A stretch of DNA of 34,481 nucleotides, taken from Oscillospiraceae bacterium (GTDB lineage Bacteria; Bacillota; Clostridia; Oscillospirales; Acutalibacteraceae). This document shows, one piece after another, positions 7,434 through 14,400 of this stretch. The stretch lies in NCBI GenBank assembly GCA_015065665.1, contig SVPX01000010.1:1-34481 (forward strand), given 5' to 3'. The stretch's first letter is position 1, and each line of letters opens with the position of its first letter. The position numbers and the translations under genes were made by a program. The notes below the pieces were generated by a model. That model was not told the DNA's origin. It did not search any database and saw only the letters and a list, made by a program, of their open reading frames with translations.

Positions 7434-8381
7434 TTACTTCTTTGCCATTTCCTCGCGGATAACCTGAGCAATGCCTGTCTCTGTAAGACCGAACTTCTCA
7501 AGAAGCTCCCAAGCGGGACCTGAGTAACCGAAGCGGTCATACACACCAACCTTGCGAACAGGTACGGGACACTCGGATGTAACAACATCGCAAACTGCAT
7601 CACCAAGACCACCGATTACGTTATGCTCTTCGATAGTGATGATTCTGCCTGTCTCCTGTGCTGCCTTGATAACAATTTCGCGGTCGATGGGCTTGATTGT
7701 GTGGATGTTGATAAGGCGAACATTTACGCCCTCTTTCTCCAGAGTCTCTACAGCCTTTCTTGCCTCGTTAACAACAAGACCTGTTGCAATAACTGTAATG
7801 TCTGAACCCTCGTGGAGAGTGATACCCTTGCCAAGCTCAAACTCGTAAGTCTCAGGGTCATTGAAGGAATCAATAGCAAGTCTGCCAAGACGGATATATA
7901 CAGGGCCCTCAAGCTCGATGGCAGCCTTTGTAGCAGCCTTCATCTCGTAGTGGTCAGCAGGACAGATAACTGTCATACCGGGGATAGTACGCATAAGTGC
8001 TACATCCTCAAGGCACTGGTGAGTTGCACCGTCTTCGCCTGTGGAGATACCTGCGTGGGAACCTGCGATTTTAACATTAAGGTTGGGATAACCGATAGAG
8101 TTACGGATCTGCTCGTAAGCTCTGCCTGTTGCAAACATTGCAAAGGAAGCAGCTACGGGGATTTTACCGCAAGTAGAGAGACCTGCAGCAATACTCATCA
8201 TATTGCCCTCTGCGATACCGCAGTCAAAGAATCTCTCGGGGAAAGCTTTCTGGAAAATAGAAGTTTTGGTTGCACCTGCAAGGTCTGCATCAAGTACAAG
8301 GATTTTGTCGTTTTCTTTGGCAAGTTCACACAGAGCCTCACCGAAGCTCTCTCTGGTTGCCTTTGTTACTACATCTGCCAT
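7434..8381 (-). CDS. Transketolase, C-terminal subunit
   Basis: A 315-residue subunit carrying the pyrimidine-binding and C-terminal domains of transketolase, which with the upstream-encoded half makes a thiamine-diphosphate enzyme that moves two-carbon ketol units in the pentose phosphate pathway. Visible motifs: FDCGIAEGNMMSIAAGLS, which contains the glutamate that activates the cofactor; FAMFATGRAYEQIRNSI; SHAGISTGEDGATHQ; and GPVYIRLGR. I chose the ATG at 8381, whose first base overlaps the TGA of the N-terminal subunit gene (TGATG), giving translational coupling; GGAGG lies ten bases upstream. A GTG at 8387 is in frame but sits too close to that site. Split transketolases are usual in many Clostridia and archaea, so this is a normal arrangement and not a broken gene. 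Confidence 0.93.
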   Translation of the reverse strand: MADVVTKATRESFGEALCELAKENDKILVLDADLAGATKTSIFQKAFPERFFDCGIAEGNMMSIAAGLSTCGKIPVAASFAMFATGRAYEQIRNSIGYPNLNVKIAGSHAGISTGEDGATHQCLEDVALMRTIPGMTVICPADHYEMKAATKAAIELEGPVYIRLGRLAIDSFNDPETYEFELGKGITLHEGSDITVIATGLVVNEARKAVETLEKEGVNVRLINIHTIKPIDREIVIKAAQETGRIITIEEHNVIGGLGDAVCDVVTSECPVPVRKVGVYDRFGYSGPAWELLEKFGLTETGIAQVIREEMAKK

Positions 8382-9229
8382 CAGCACTCACCCTCCAGTC
8401 TTGTGATTTCTGCCTGAAGCTCTGCAGTAGCCTGTTCGAACTCAGCCTTGTTGGGGCCTTTGCCGTGCCAGTCTACCTGATTTTCCATAAAGGAAACGCC
8501 CTTACCCTTGACAGTCTTTGCAAGGATTGCTGTGGGCTGACCCTTTGCGGACTTAGCATTCTCAAATGCAGCCTCAATCTCGTCAAAGTTGTGGCCGTCA
8601 ATCTTAACCACATTGAAGCCGAAGCTCTCGAACTTCTTATCAAGAGGCTCGATACCGCAAACCTCCGAAACAGGACCGTCAATCTGGAGTCCGTTCTGGT
8701 CTACGATAATAACAAGGTTGTCAAGTTTGTTGTGAGCAGCAAACATAGCAGCCTCCCAAACCTGGCCCTCTTCGCACTCGCCGTCACCCAGGATAGCGTA
8801 AACGCGGTAGTCCTTCTTATCGAACTTACCTGCAAGAGCCATACCACAAGCAGCGGATACGCCCTGTCCCAGTGAACCTGTGCTCATATCAATACCGGGT
8901 GTACCCTTCATATCGGGATGGCCCTGAAGCATTGCGCCAACATGACGGAGTTTTGTGAGTTCGTCCCACTCAAAGAAGCCCTTAAGTGCAAGTACTGCAT
9001 AAAGGCTGGGACAACAATGTCCCTTGGATAATACAAATCGGTCCCTGTCTGCACCCTTGGGATCAGCGGGATCAACGTTCATTTCCTTGAAATAAAGATA
9101 GGTCATAATATCAGCAGCAGAAAGAGATCCGCCGGGATGACCTGACTTGGCATGAAATGTGCCGAGTACTGCGCCCAGTCTTGCCTTAGCAGCAAGAATC
9201 TGAAGCTGAAGCTTATCGTTGTTGTTCAT
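8381..9229 (-). CDS. Transketolase, N-terminal subunit
   Basis: The 282-residue half with the thiamine pyrophosphate diphosphate-binding domain. Visible: HAKSGHPGGSLSAADI (substrate and cofactor histidine), DRFVLSKGHCCPSLYAVLA, GSLGQGVSAACGMALAGK, and the metal/diphosphate motif GDGECEEGQVWEA...NLVIIVDQN. It ends by overlapping the start of the C-terminal subunit gene by one base, so the two are made together at equal dose. AGGGGG eight bases before the ATG at 9229 supports the start. It is divergent from coaX. The enzyme supplies ribose-5-phosphate and erythrose-4-phosphate; in an organism with few oxidative pentose genes it would be the main route, which is inference. Confidence 0.93.
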   Translation of the reverse strand: MNNNDKLQLQILAAKARLGAVLGTFHAKSGHPGGSLSAADIMTYLYFKEMNVDPADPKGADRDRFVLSKGHCCPSLYAVLALKGFFEWDELTKLRHVGAMLQGHPDMKGTPGIDMSTGSLGQGVSAACGMALAGKFDKKDYRVYAILGDGECEEGQVWEAAMFAAHNKLDNLVIIVDQNGLQIDGPVSEVCGIEPLDKKFESFGFNVVKIDGHNFDEIEAAFENAKSAKGQPTAILAKTVKGKGVSFMENQVDWHGKGPNKAEFEQATAELQAEITRLEGEC

Positions 9230-9322
9230 GGCAACTGCCCCCTTACAAAAATTTGAAGCATACTAATACATAGTACTTTTATATATTATCACAAGTCTTT
9301 GATTCTATATTTACTTTTTGAC

Positions 9323-9340
9323 AAAAAAACGCGTTTTTTT
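9323..9340. repeat. Perfect palindrome A7-CGCG-T7 between divergent genes
   Basis: The 18-base sequence AAAAAAACGCGTTTTTTT is its own reverse complement. It lies 93 bases upstream of the transketolase start and about 90 bases before the coaX promoter. It could be an operator, a weak bidirectional hairpin or simple A/T tract chance. The rest of the 9230-9475 spacer is AT-rich, and I see no convincing transketolase promoter in it. Confidence 0.45.
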
Positions 9341-9430
9341 CTTTTTTGTAATATTGAACAAAAACAGTTACTCATATTCCTTTTAAATATATGCACTGAA
9401 TAAATCGTATCATATAAACAGCACATAGCC

Positions 9431-9459
9431 TTGCAATATATAAAAATATGAAATATAAT
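9431..9459 (+). promoter_or_regulatory. Sigma-A-type promoter for coaX
   Basis: TTGCAA (9431-9436) and TATAAT (9454-9459) are 17 bases apart. Transcription would begin near 9466, leaving about ten leader bases with GGTGA before the ATG at 9476. The upstream in-frame ATG at 9458 overlaps the -10 box, which argues against it as the start. Confidence 0.7.
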
Positions 9460-9475
9460 GGAAGTGGTGATTTAT

Positions 9476-10243
9476 ATGTTACTTGTTATAGATATCGGTA
9501 ATACCAACATCAAATTCGGATTATTTGAGGGCGAGGAGCTTGTTATGCTTGCCCGTGTCTCCACAGACAGAACAAAGACATCTGACGAATTCGCAGGAGA
9601 AATCCACGCGATTATGAGAGTATACGGCTTTGACGAAAAGCAGATTGACGGCTGTATTATCTCAAGCGTTGTGCCTCAGGTGCTTCGCACTGTGAAACAG
9701 GCTATTATTACAACTGTTGGCATTGAGCCTCTGGTGGTTGGCCCCGGTATCAAGACAGGTCTCAACATCAAAATCGACAATCCGTCCTCAACAGGTGCAG
9801 ACCTGGTTACAGGTTGCGTTGCGGCACTTCACCTTTATGGCGCACCCTCTATTGTCATCAGTATGGGTACCGCAACCACAATTATTGTGCTGGATAAAAA
9901 TGGCGCAATGATTGGCGGTGCAATCTCTCCCGGTGTCAGCATATCAATGATGGCTCTCTCTGACAAAACCGCACTTCTGCCTTCGGTTGCTATGGAGGCT
10001 CCAAAGAAGGTTATCGGCAAGAATACCGATGAGTGTATCCGCTCAGGTGTTGTGCTGGGTAATGCCTGTATGATTGACGGTATGATTGACCGCATCAACA
10101 GTGAACTGGGCGAGGAATGTACAGTTGTTGCCACAGGCGGAATTGCACAGGAGATTATCCCCAGTTGCACCCACAATATTATTCTCAGGGACGACCTGAT
10201 GCTTCAGGGACTCCGTATTATCTACAACAAAAACTGCGGTTAA
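9476..10243 (+). CDS. coaX: Type III pantothenate kinase
   Basis: Phosphorylates pantothenate, the first step of coenzyme A synthesis, in the cytoplasm; CoaX enzymes need a monovalent cation and are not inhibited by CoA. The 255-residue protein shows the acetate-kinase-fold phosphate loop DIGNTNIKFGLFE at the N-terminus, SSTGADLVTG (the GAD pantothenate-site motif), MGTATTI, GGAISPGVSISMMAL and VVATGGIAQEI. The start at 9476 (MLLVIDIGNTN) fits family length, has GGTGA five bases upstream, and lies just after a strong promoter whose -10 box overlaps the earlier in-frame ATG at 9458. The next gene encodes a vitamin-type ECF S component, which suggests a pantothenate uptake-and-use group. Confidence 0.95.
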   Translation: MLLVIDIGNTNIKFGLFEGEELVMLARVSTDRTKTSDEFAGEIHAIMRVYGFDEKQIDGCIISSVVPQVLRTVKQAIITTVGIEPLVVGPGIKTGLNIKIDNPSSTGADLVTGCVAALHLYGAPSIVISMGTATTIIVLDKNGAMIGGAISPGVSISMMALSDKTALLPSVAMEAPKKVIGKNTDECIRSGVVLGNACMIDGMIDRINSELGEECTVVATGGIAQEIIPSCTHNIILRDDLMLQGLRIIYNKNCG

Positions 10244-10282
10244 TTCCGCTCTGAGTAAACTTAATATATCAATAGTTTTCTT

Positions 10283-10352
10283 CGGCTTTTTTAGTCAAAA
10301 GCCGTAAATATATACAAGCGTCTCACCCACACAAAAATCTATCGGGGAGACA
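10283..10352 (+). promoter_or_regulatory. Two hairpins in the leader of the ECF S-component gene
   Basis: CGGCTTTT (10283-10290) pairs perfectly with AAAAGCCG (10297-10304). Then GTCTCACCC (10320-10328) pairs with GGGGAGAC (10344-10351) with one bulge, ending just before the AGGAGG at 10355-10360. The first may be a weak end signal for coaX. The second lies next to the ribosome binding site and could affect translation. No known riboswitch class was recognised. Confidence 0.35.
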
Positions 10353-10368
10353 GCAGGAGGTATTTATT

Positions 10369-10986
10369 ATGTCAAAAGGAAAATCCACCGTAAACCCCAT
10401 GGTAGTTGAGATGACCATGACCGCTATTCTGGCGGCATTGATTATCCTCATGACCTTCACACCCATCGGATATATTCCCATTGGTCCTGTGAAGATGACA
10501 CTTATGACTCTGCCTGTAGCTGTAGGCAGTATCGTGCTGGGTGTCCGCTCCGGTCTTATCCTGGGAACAATCTTTGGTCTCACAAGTTTCTATACCTGCT
10601 TCGGTATGGACTTTGTAGGTATGGGACTGCTCTCTATCAATCCATTCCTTACCTTTGTAATGTGCGTTGTACCCAGAATTCTCTGCGGTGTACTCCCTGC
10701 TTACATCTACAAGGCAATCAGCAAAAATGGTACAAAGAACACAATGGTAGCTATCCCTGTTGCAGGTGCAAGTGTGGCGGTAATCAACACAGTTTTCTTC
10801 CTCAGCTCAATGTGGTTGTTCTTCGGCAACAACTTAAGCGAAGTTGTAGGCGTGGCTATTGATAACATCTTTGCTCTGTTTGCACTTTTCGCAGGTACAA
10901 ACGGACTTATTGAGATTGCTGTTAACATTGTAGTCGGTACTGCAATCTGCAAACCCCTTTTAATTGCTAAGAAAAGATTATTATGA
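10369..10986 (+). CDS. ECF transporter S component, probably for a vitamin (pantothenate suggested)
   Basis: A 205-residue membrane protein with about six hydrophobic helices. It belongs to the substrate-capture subunits of energy-coupling factor transporters, which work with a shared EcfT-EcfAA' module encoded elsewhere. The N-terminal TAILAALIILMTF followed by IPIGPVKMTLMTLPVAVGSIVLG is characteristic of the group. coaX lies upstream and birA overlaps downstream by four bases (ATGA). CoaX favours a pantothenate (PanT-like) role; birA would favour biotin. The GPVKMTLMTLPV pattern matches my recollection of the general ECF S/PanT-type family better than BioY, but this cannot be settled by eye. 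AGGAGG lies eight bases before the ATG. Confidence 0.8.
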   Translation: MSKGKSTVNPMVVEMTMTAILAALIILMTFTPIGYIPIGPVKMTLMTLPVAVGSIVLGVRSGLILGTIFGLTSFYTCFGMDFVGMGLLSINPFLTFVMCVVPRILCGVLPAYIYKAISKNGTKNTMVAIPVAGASVAVINTVFFLSSMWLFFGNNLSEVVGVAIDNIFALFALFAGTNGLIEIAVNIVVGTAICKPLLIAKKRLL

Positions 10987-11681
10987 TTAACATAATCAGA
11001 CTTCAGAAAGTAAATTCAACAAACACATACGCAAAGGCTCTCCTTAAATCCGGGGAGCCTTTAGTGCCTTATACGGTAGTTTATGCAAAAGAGCAGACAG
11101 AAGGCAAAGGCAGAATGGGCAGAAGCTGGGAAAGCAGTAAGGATGACACCCTGTGTATGAGTCTTATTATCCCCCACCTGTGCAAATCAGGTGTAACCTT
11201 ACTGGTTGCTTTGGGAGTACACAAGGCGCTAAGAGATATCTGCCCCAAACTTCAGATAAAATGGCCCAATGATATAATCTGTGAAAGCAAAAAACTCTGC
11301 GGTATTCTCACCGAAAGTACAAATGGCGGTACGGTTATCGGTATCGGCATAAATGTGAATACTGAAAACTTCTCCTATGATATTGCAGACAAGGCAACCT
11401 CACTCAAAATGCTGACAGGCAGAGAATATGACAAGGAAGAAATCCTTCGGGAGGTTGCAACCTGCGTCTTTGATATTATAGACAAGCACAACGGAGAACT
11501 CACAAAAGAGGCAATAGAAGAATATCTTCCCCTGTGTGCAAATATTAATAGGCAGGTATCCTGGAAGGAATACACAGGCATAGCAACAACAGTTACACAG
11601 GAGGGCGCTCTCCTTGTAAAAACCGAAACAGGAGTAGCAGAAATCGCCTTCGGTGAAGTTGCAGTAAGCGGTATTTACTGA
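10983..11681 (+). CDS. birA: Biotin--[acetyl-CoA-carboxylase] ligase, catalytic form without DNA-binding domain
   Basis: Activates biotin to biotinyl-AMP and attaches it to biotin carrier proteins such as the acetyl-CoA carboxylase subunit. The 232-residue protein begins directly with the catalytic domain (VNSTNTYAK), then EQTEGKGRMGRSW (the nucleotide/biotin loop), LQIKWPNDIICESKKLCGILTE with the catalytic lysine region, and IGIGINVN, ending in a short SH3-like C-terminal domain. There is no N-terminal helix-turn-helix, so it should not repress a biotin operon as E. coli BirA does. Its ATG overlaps the stop of the ECF S gene (ATGA), so the two are translationally coupled. Confidence 0.93.
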   Translation: MINIIRLQKVNSTNTYAKALLKSGEPLVPYTVVYAKEQTEGKGRMGRSWESSKDDTLCMSLIIPHLCKSGVTLLVALGVHKALRDICPKLQIKWPNDIICESKKLCGILTESTNGGTVIGIGINVNTENFSYDIADKATSLKMLTGREYDKEEILREVATCVFDIIDKHNGELTKEAIEEYLPLCANINRQVSWKEYTGIATTVTQEGALLVKTETGVAEIAFGEVAVSGIY

Positions 11682-11713
11682 TATATTTTTAAATAAAACA
11701 GGAGGCAACTTAT

Positions 11714-12211
11714 ATGAGAGAAATTGATATTAAAAATCTTGACTTCAACCCCTTTGTAAAAATCGGCAAGGAGTGGATGCTGATTACTGCAGGTAATGAA
11801 GAAAAGTTCAACACAATGACCGCATCCTGGGGCGGTGTTGGTGTGCTGTGGAATAAGGATGTGGCATTTACCTTTATCCGTCCCTGCCGTTACACCTACC
11901 AGTTTACCGAGAAAGAGGAGATGTTCTCTCTGTGCTTTTTCTCAGAATCTTACAGGGATGCTCTCACCCTCTGCGGCAGAAAGTCAGGCAGAGACTGTGA
12001 CAAAATAAAAGAAGCAGGACTTACCCCTACTTTCATAGACGGTGTACCCTGCTTTGAAGAAGCAGACCTTGTTATCATCTGCCGCAAGATGTATGCGCAG
12101 GAAATGAACAAGGATTGTGCATACTCAGAGGAAGCAGCAAAGCACTACGGCGAGGATGAACCATACCACACCTTCTATGTAGGTGAGATTATAAAGGCAT
12201 ACACCAAGTAA
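11714..12211 (+). CDS. Flavin reductase family protein (FMN-binding split barrel)
   Basis: A 165-residue cytoplasmic protein. KEWMLITAGNEEKFNTMTASWGGVGVLWNKDVAFTFIRPCRYT matches the FMN-binding core of the flavin reductase-like split-barrel family, which uses or reduces flavin; many Clostridial members act on unknown substrates. Near the C-terminus YHTFYVGEIIKAY completes the barrel. AGGAGG eight bases before the ATG sets the start. It is 32 bases downstream of birA, so probably the last gene of the coaX-birA unit, and ends at a strong terminator. A functional link to biotin or pantothenate is not evident. Confidence 0.85.
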   Translation: MREIDIKNLDFNPFVKIGKEWMLITAGNEEKFNTMTASWGGVGVLWNKDVAFTFIRPCRYTYQFTEKEEMFSLCFFSESYRDALTLCGRKSGRDCDKIKEAGLTPTFIDGVPCFEEADLVIICRKMYAQEMNKDCAYSEEAAKHYGEDEPYHTFYVGEIIKAYTK

Positions 12212-12238
12212 AAGCACAATAAATCCGCACAAAATATC

Positions 12239-12276
12239 AAAAGGCTGTGTCACCAATCAAGGTGATACAGCCTTTT
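12239..12276. terminator. Bidirectional terminator between convergent genes
   Basis: AAAAGGCTGTGTCACC (12239-12254) pairs with GGTGATACAGCCTTTT (12261-12276), 15 of 16 positions Watson-Crick and one wobble, with T4 on each strand end. It separates the flavin reductase gene (+) from the DUF308 gene (-). Confidence 0.9.
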
Positions 12277-12299
12277 ATTGTTTGTATTTTATGTTTTAT

Positions 12300-12854
12300 T
12301 TATCTTCTGGAGGGTTCTTTTGCAAAGCATCTGGAAATCACAATAATTGCTGCAAACATCAGAAGGAATGTAAGTGTATAGTCAAAGAGTGCCATCGCCT
12401 CAGAAATAAGGAGCAAGTCAGACACAGGCTTTACATAAAGTGAAAGTCCGCCTAAAATGCCCAGTACACCTGTAAAATACATAAAGCCTCTGCCGAAAGA
12501 CTTTGACAGATGTGATGTGCGTGAAATCTGAGAAATTCCCAGAAACATCAGCCACAACCCCATTATGTAAATAAGATTTACTGTGAAAAGTGCATTGTCC
12601 ACATACTGAAAGATGTAGGCAAGTCCACAGAAAAATGAGATTATACCGTCAAACAACAGCCATCCGCTGCCTGATGCCTTCACACCCGAAGTAAAAAAAG
12701 CAAGTACGCTGATAACTCCGAACACCACCAGAGCAACACCGCAGATTGTATAGGAACTCATAACTGCAGAAAGTCCTGACACAACACTCCACAAGGCACC
12801 AAACACAAGAAAAACTGCAGATATTATCCAAAAAGCATTAAGTGTTTTTTTCAT
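12300..12854 (-). CDS. HdeD/DUF308 family membrane protein
   Basis: A 184-residue protein that is almost wholly hydrophobic, with about six predicted membrane helices in three pairs, and a short basic tail. The pattern of Gly-rich helix pairs (FLVFGALWSVVSGL, GVALVVFGVISVLAFF, LLFDGIISFFCGLAYIF, IMGLWLMFLGISQI, YFTGVLGILGGLSLYV) matches the HdeD/DUF308 repeat proteins. HdeD is linked to acid resistance in E. coli; in Clostridia the role is unknown. It starts 17 bases after the cohesin-like gene and is the last gene before the operon terminator. Confidence 0.75.
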   Translation of the reverse strand: MKKTLNAFWIISAVFLVFGALWSVVSGLSAVMSSYTICGVALVVFGVISVLAFFTSGVKASGSGWLLFDGIISFFCGLAYIFQYVDNALFTVNLIYIMGLWLMFLGISQISRTSHLSKSFGRGFMYFTGVLGILGGLSLYVKPVSDLLLISEAMALFDYTLTFLLMFAAIIVISRCFAKEPSRR

Positions 12855-12871
12855 CTGTTTACCTCTATTTT

Positions 12872-13630
12872 TTATTTATCCTCTGTATCCTCTTCAAACT
12901 CAAGAGGTATGGGAAGATACTTTTTCTTCTGCATATTTGCTCCAACTCTGAATGCAACATACACAACCATAAACAGGGTGCATATTGATGCAAGTACTAT
13001 GGACACAAGAGTCTGATTCTTCACAGGAATTCCTGCAACGGAAGTATATCCTTTTACAAGGGACATCTCTCCATCTTCCAAGGATACTTTCTCTGTAAAT
13101 ACAGAGTCTGTCTGCTGAGATGCAGAATCGCTATCACCATTATCTGTCGATGAAGAAACCTTGACAGTTGATATAGTGAACACATCCTCAGACAACACTT
13201 CACCCTTGCCGTCAATTACACCGGATATTGCAACTCCGATTCTTGCATCAGTCTCTGTCAGCGACTTGAGTTTTATGGCGATAACAGGTGTGGACTCTTC
13301 GCAGGAGATTACACCATCGGCAATGCCCACAATCTGAACCTTGCCGCTATCAAGAGCATTGATGCTGTGATTAAGATTATCAACACAGACAGTTGCTCCG
13401 TAATATACAATCTGTTCTGTATCATATTCAAGAAGAATTTCAAAAGCAGAAACACCCCTATCACACTTTGGAGAAAATATGAGTTCATATGTGCCACTTA
13501 TACCACTCTGTGTATCTGAGAGGGAGATTTCTGTGGTACCCTGTGCAGATGCTGTTACAAGTGACAATACCATAAGCAAAGCACACAGAATGTACACTAT
13601 GCTCTTTTTAAGCAGTCTTACTTTTTTCAT
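12872..13630 (-). CDS. Membrane-anchored cohesin-like domain protein
   Basis: A 252-residue exported protein: signal peptide (about 1-30), one cohesin-like beta-sandwich (about 33-157), a Ser/Asp-rich linker (158-200), one membrane helix (about 207-228) and a short cytoplasmic tail with KKK then an acidic end. Cohesin-type features are VSAFEILLEYDTEQIVYYGATV, SGKVQIVGIADGVI, TPVIAIKLKSL and IGVAISGVIDGKGEVL. Cohesins bind dockerins and normally sit on scaffoldins; here a single copy is tethered by a helix. The ATG overlaps the stop of the FabG-like gene by four bases (ATGA). Two dockerin proteins lie about 6 kb away, but pairing is not shown. It could instead be a related carbohydrate-binding or adhesion domain of the same fold. 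Confidence 0.7.
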   Translation of the reverse strand: MKKVRLLKKSIVYILCALLMVLSLVTASAQGTTEISLSDTQSGISGTYELIFSPKCDRGVSAFEILLEYDTEQIVYYGATVCVDNLNHSINALDSGKVQIVGIADGVISCEESTPVIAIKLKSLTETDARIGVAISGVIDGKGEVLSEDVFTISTVKVSSSTDNGDSDSASQQTDSVFTEKVSLEDGEMSLVKGYTSVAGIPVKNQTLVSIVLASICTLFMVVYVAFRVGANMQKKKYLPIPLEFEEDTEDK

Positions 13631-14361
13631 ATAATAAAACCACCATTCACACCAAGAATCTGACCTGTAATAAACTCTGCTCTGTCACTGCAGAGAAAAG
13701 CCACAGAGTCGGCAATATCCTTGGGAGTACCTAGTCTGCCAAGAGGTGTTTCTTCCATAAGGGATGCGATAGTTTCATCGTCAATGTCATTCAGCATATC
13801 TGTCTTGATAACGCCGGGACAAACACAGTTAACGCGGATGCCTGAGGGTGCAAGTTCCTTTGCAAGTGCCTGAGTAAGTCCGATAACACCAGCTTTTGCG
13901 GCGGAATAATGCACCTCGCAGGATGCACCAACCTGTCCCCACATAGAACTGATGTTAACAATACTTCCGCTTTTCTGGTTAACCATATATTTAACAGCGG
14001 CACGGCTGCAGTTGAACACACCTGTCAGATTGGTACCAATCATCTCATCCCAATCCTCATCGGTAATATCAGTAAAGAGTTTGTATCCCGCAATTCCTGC
14101 ATTGTTCACAAGCACGTCAACAGCACCGAAGTTCCTGTATGCTGTATCAATGAGAGCCTGAGCCTCAGAGGAAACTGACACGTCAGCCTTCTGGGCTATA
14201 GCCGCAACGCCATAGCCGGAAATCAGCACATCTGCAAGATTCTCTGCCCTCTCTTTATTCACTTTATATCCTAAAATTACGTTGTAGCCGCTCTTTGCAA
14301 GAGCCACTGCACAGGCGGCACCGATTCCTCGGGACGCACCTGTCACTACTGCGGTTTTCAC
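13627..14361 (-). CDS. Short-chain dehydrogenase/reductase, FabG-like
   Basis: A 244-residue classical SDR that probably reduces 3-oxoacyl-ACP or a related ketone with NADPH. Visible: TGASRGIG (7-14) for the cofactor, NNAG (86-89), and the catalytic Ser138/139, Tyr152 and Lys156 in YSAAK; the C-terminus ITGQILGVNGGFII is typical of FabG. No other fatty acid synthesis gene (fabD, acpP, fabF) is adjacent, so it may be an extra, specialised reductase. It lies 39 bases after glnS and its stop overlaps the start of the cohesin-like gene. The symbol is withheld because substrate cannot be read from the sequence. Confidence 0.85.
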   Translation of the reverse strand: MKTAVVTGASRGIGAACAVALAKSGYNVILGYKVNKERAENLADVLISGYGVAAIAQKADVSVSSEAQALIDTAYRNFGAVDVLVNNAGIAGYKLFTDITDEDWDEMIGTNLTGVFNCSRAAVKYMVNQKSGSIVNISSMWGQVGASCEVHYSAAKAGVIGLTQALAKELAPSGIRVNCVCPGVIKTDMLNDIDDETIASLMEETPLGRLGTPKDIADSVAFLCSDRAEFITGQILGVNGGFII

Positions 14362-14400
14362 AACAAAAACCTCCTGTTTAAGATATAGATTTTTAAAAAA

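Noticed and set aside
7434..9229. A broken transketolase gene
   Set aside because: The two halves are complete domains, with TGATG overlap and a ribosome binding site, as in other split transketolases.
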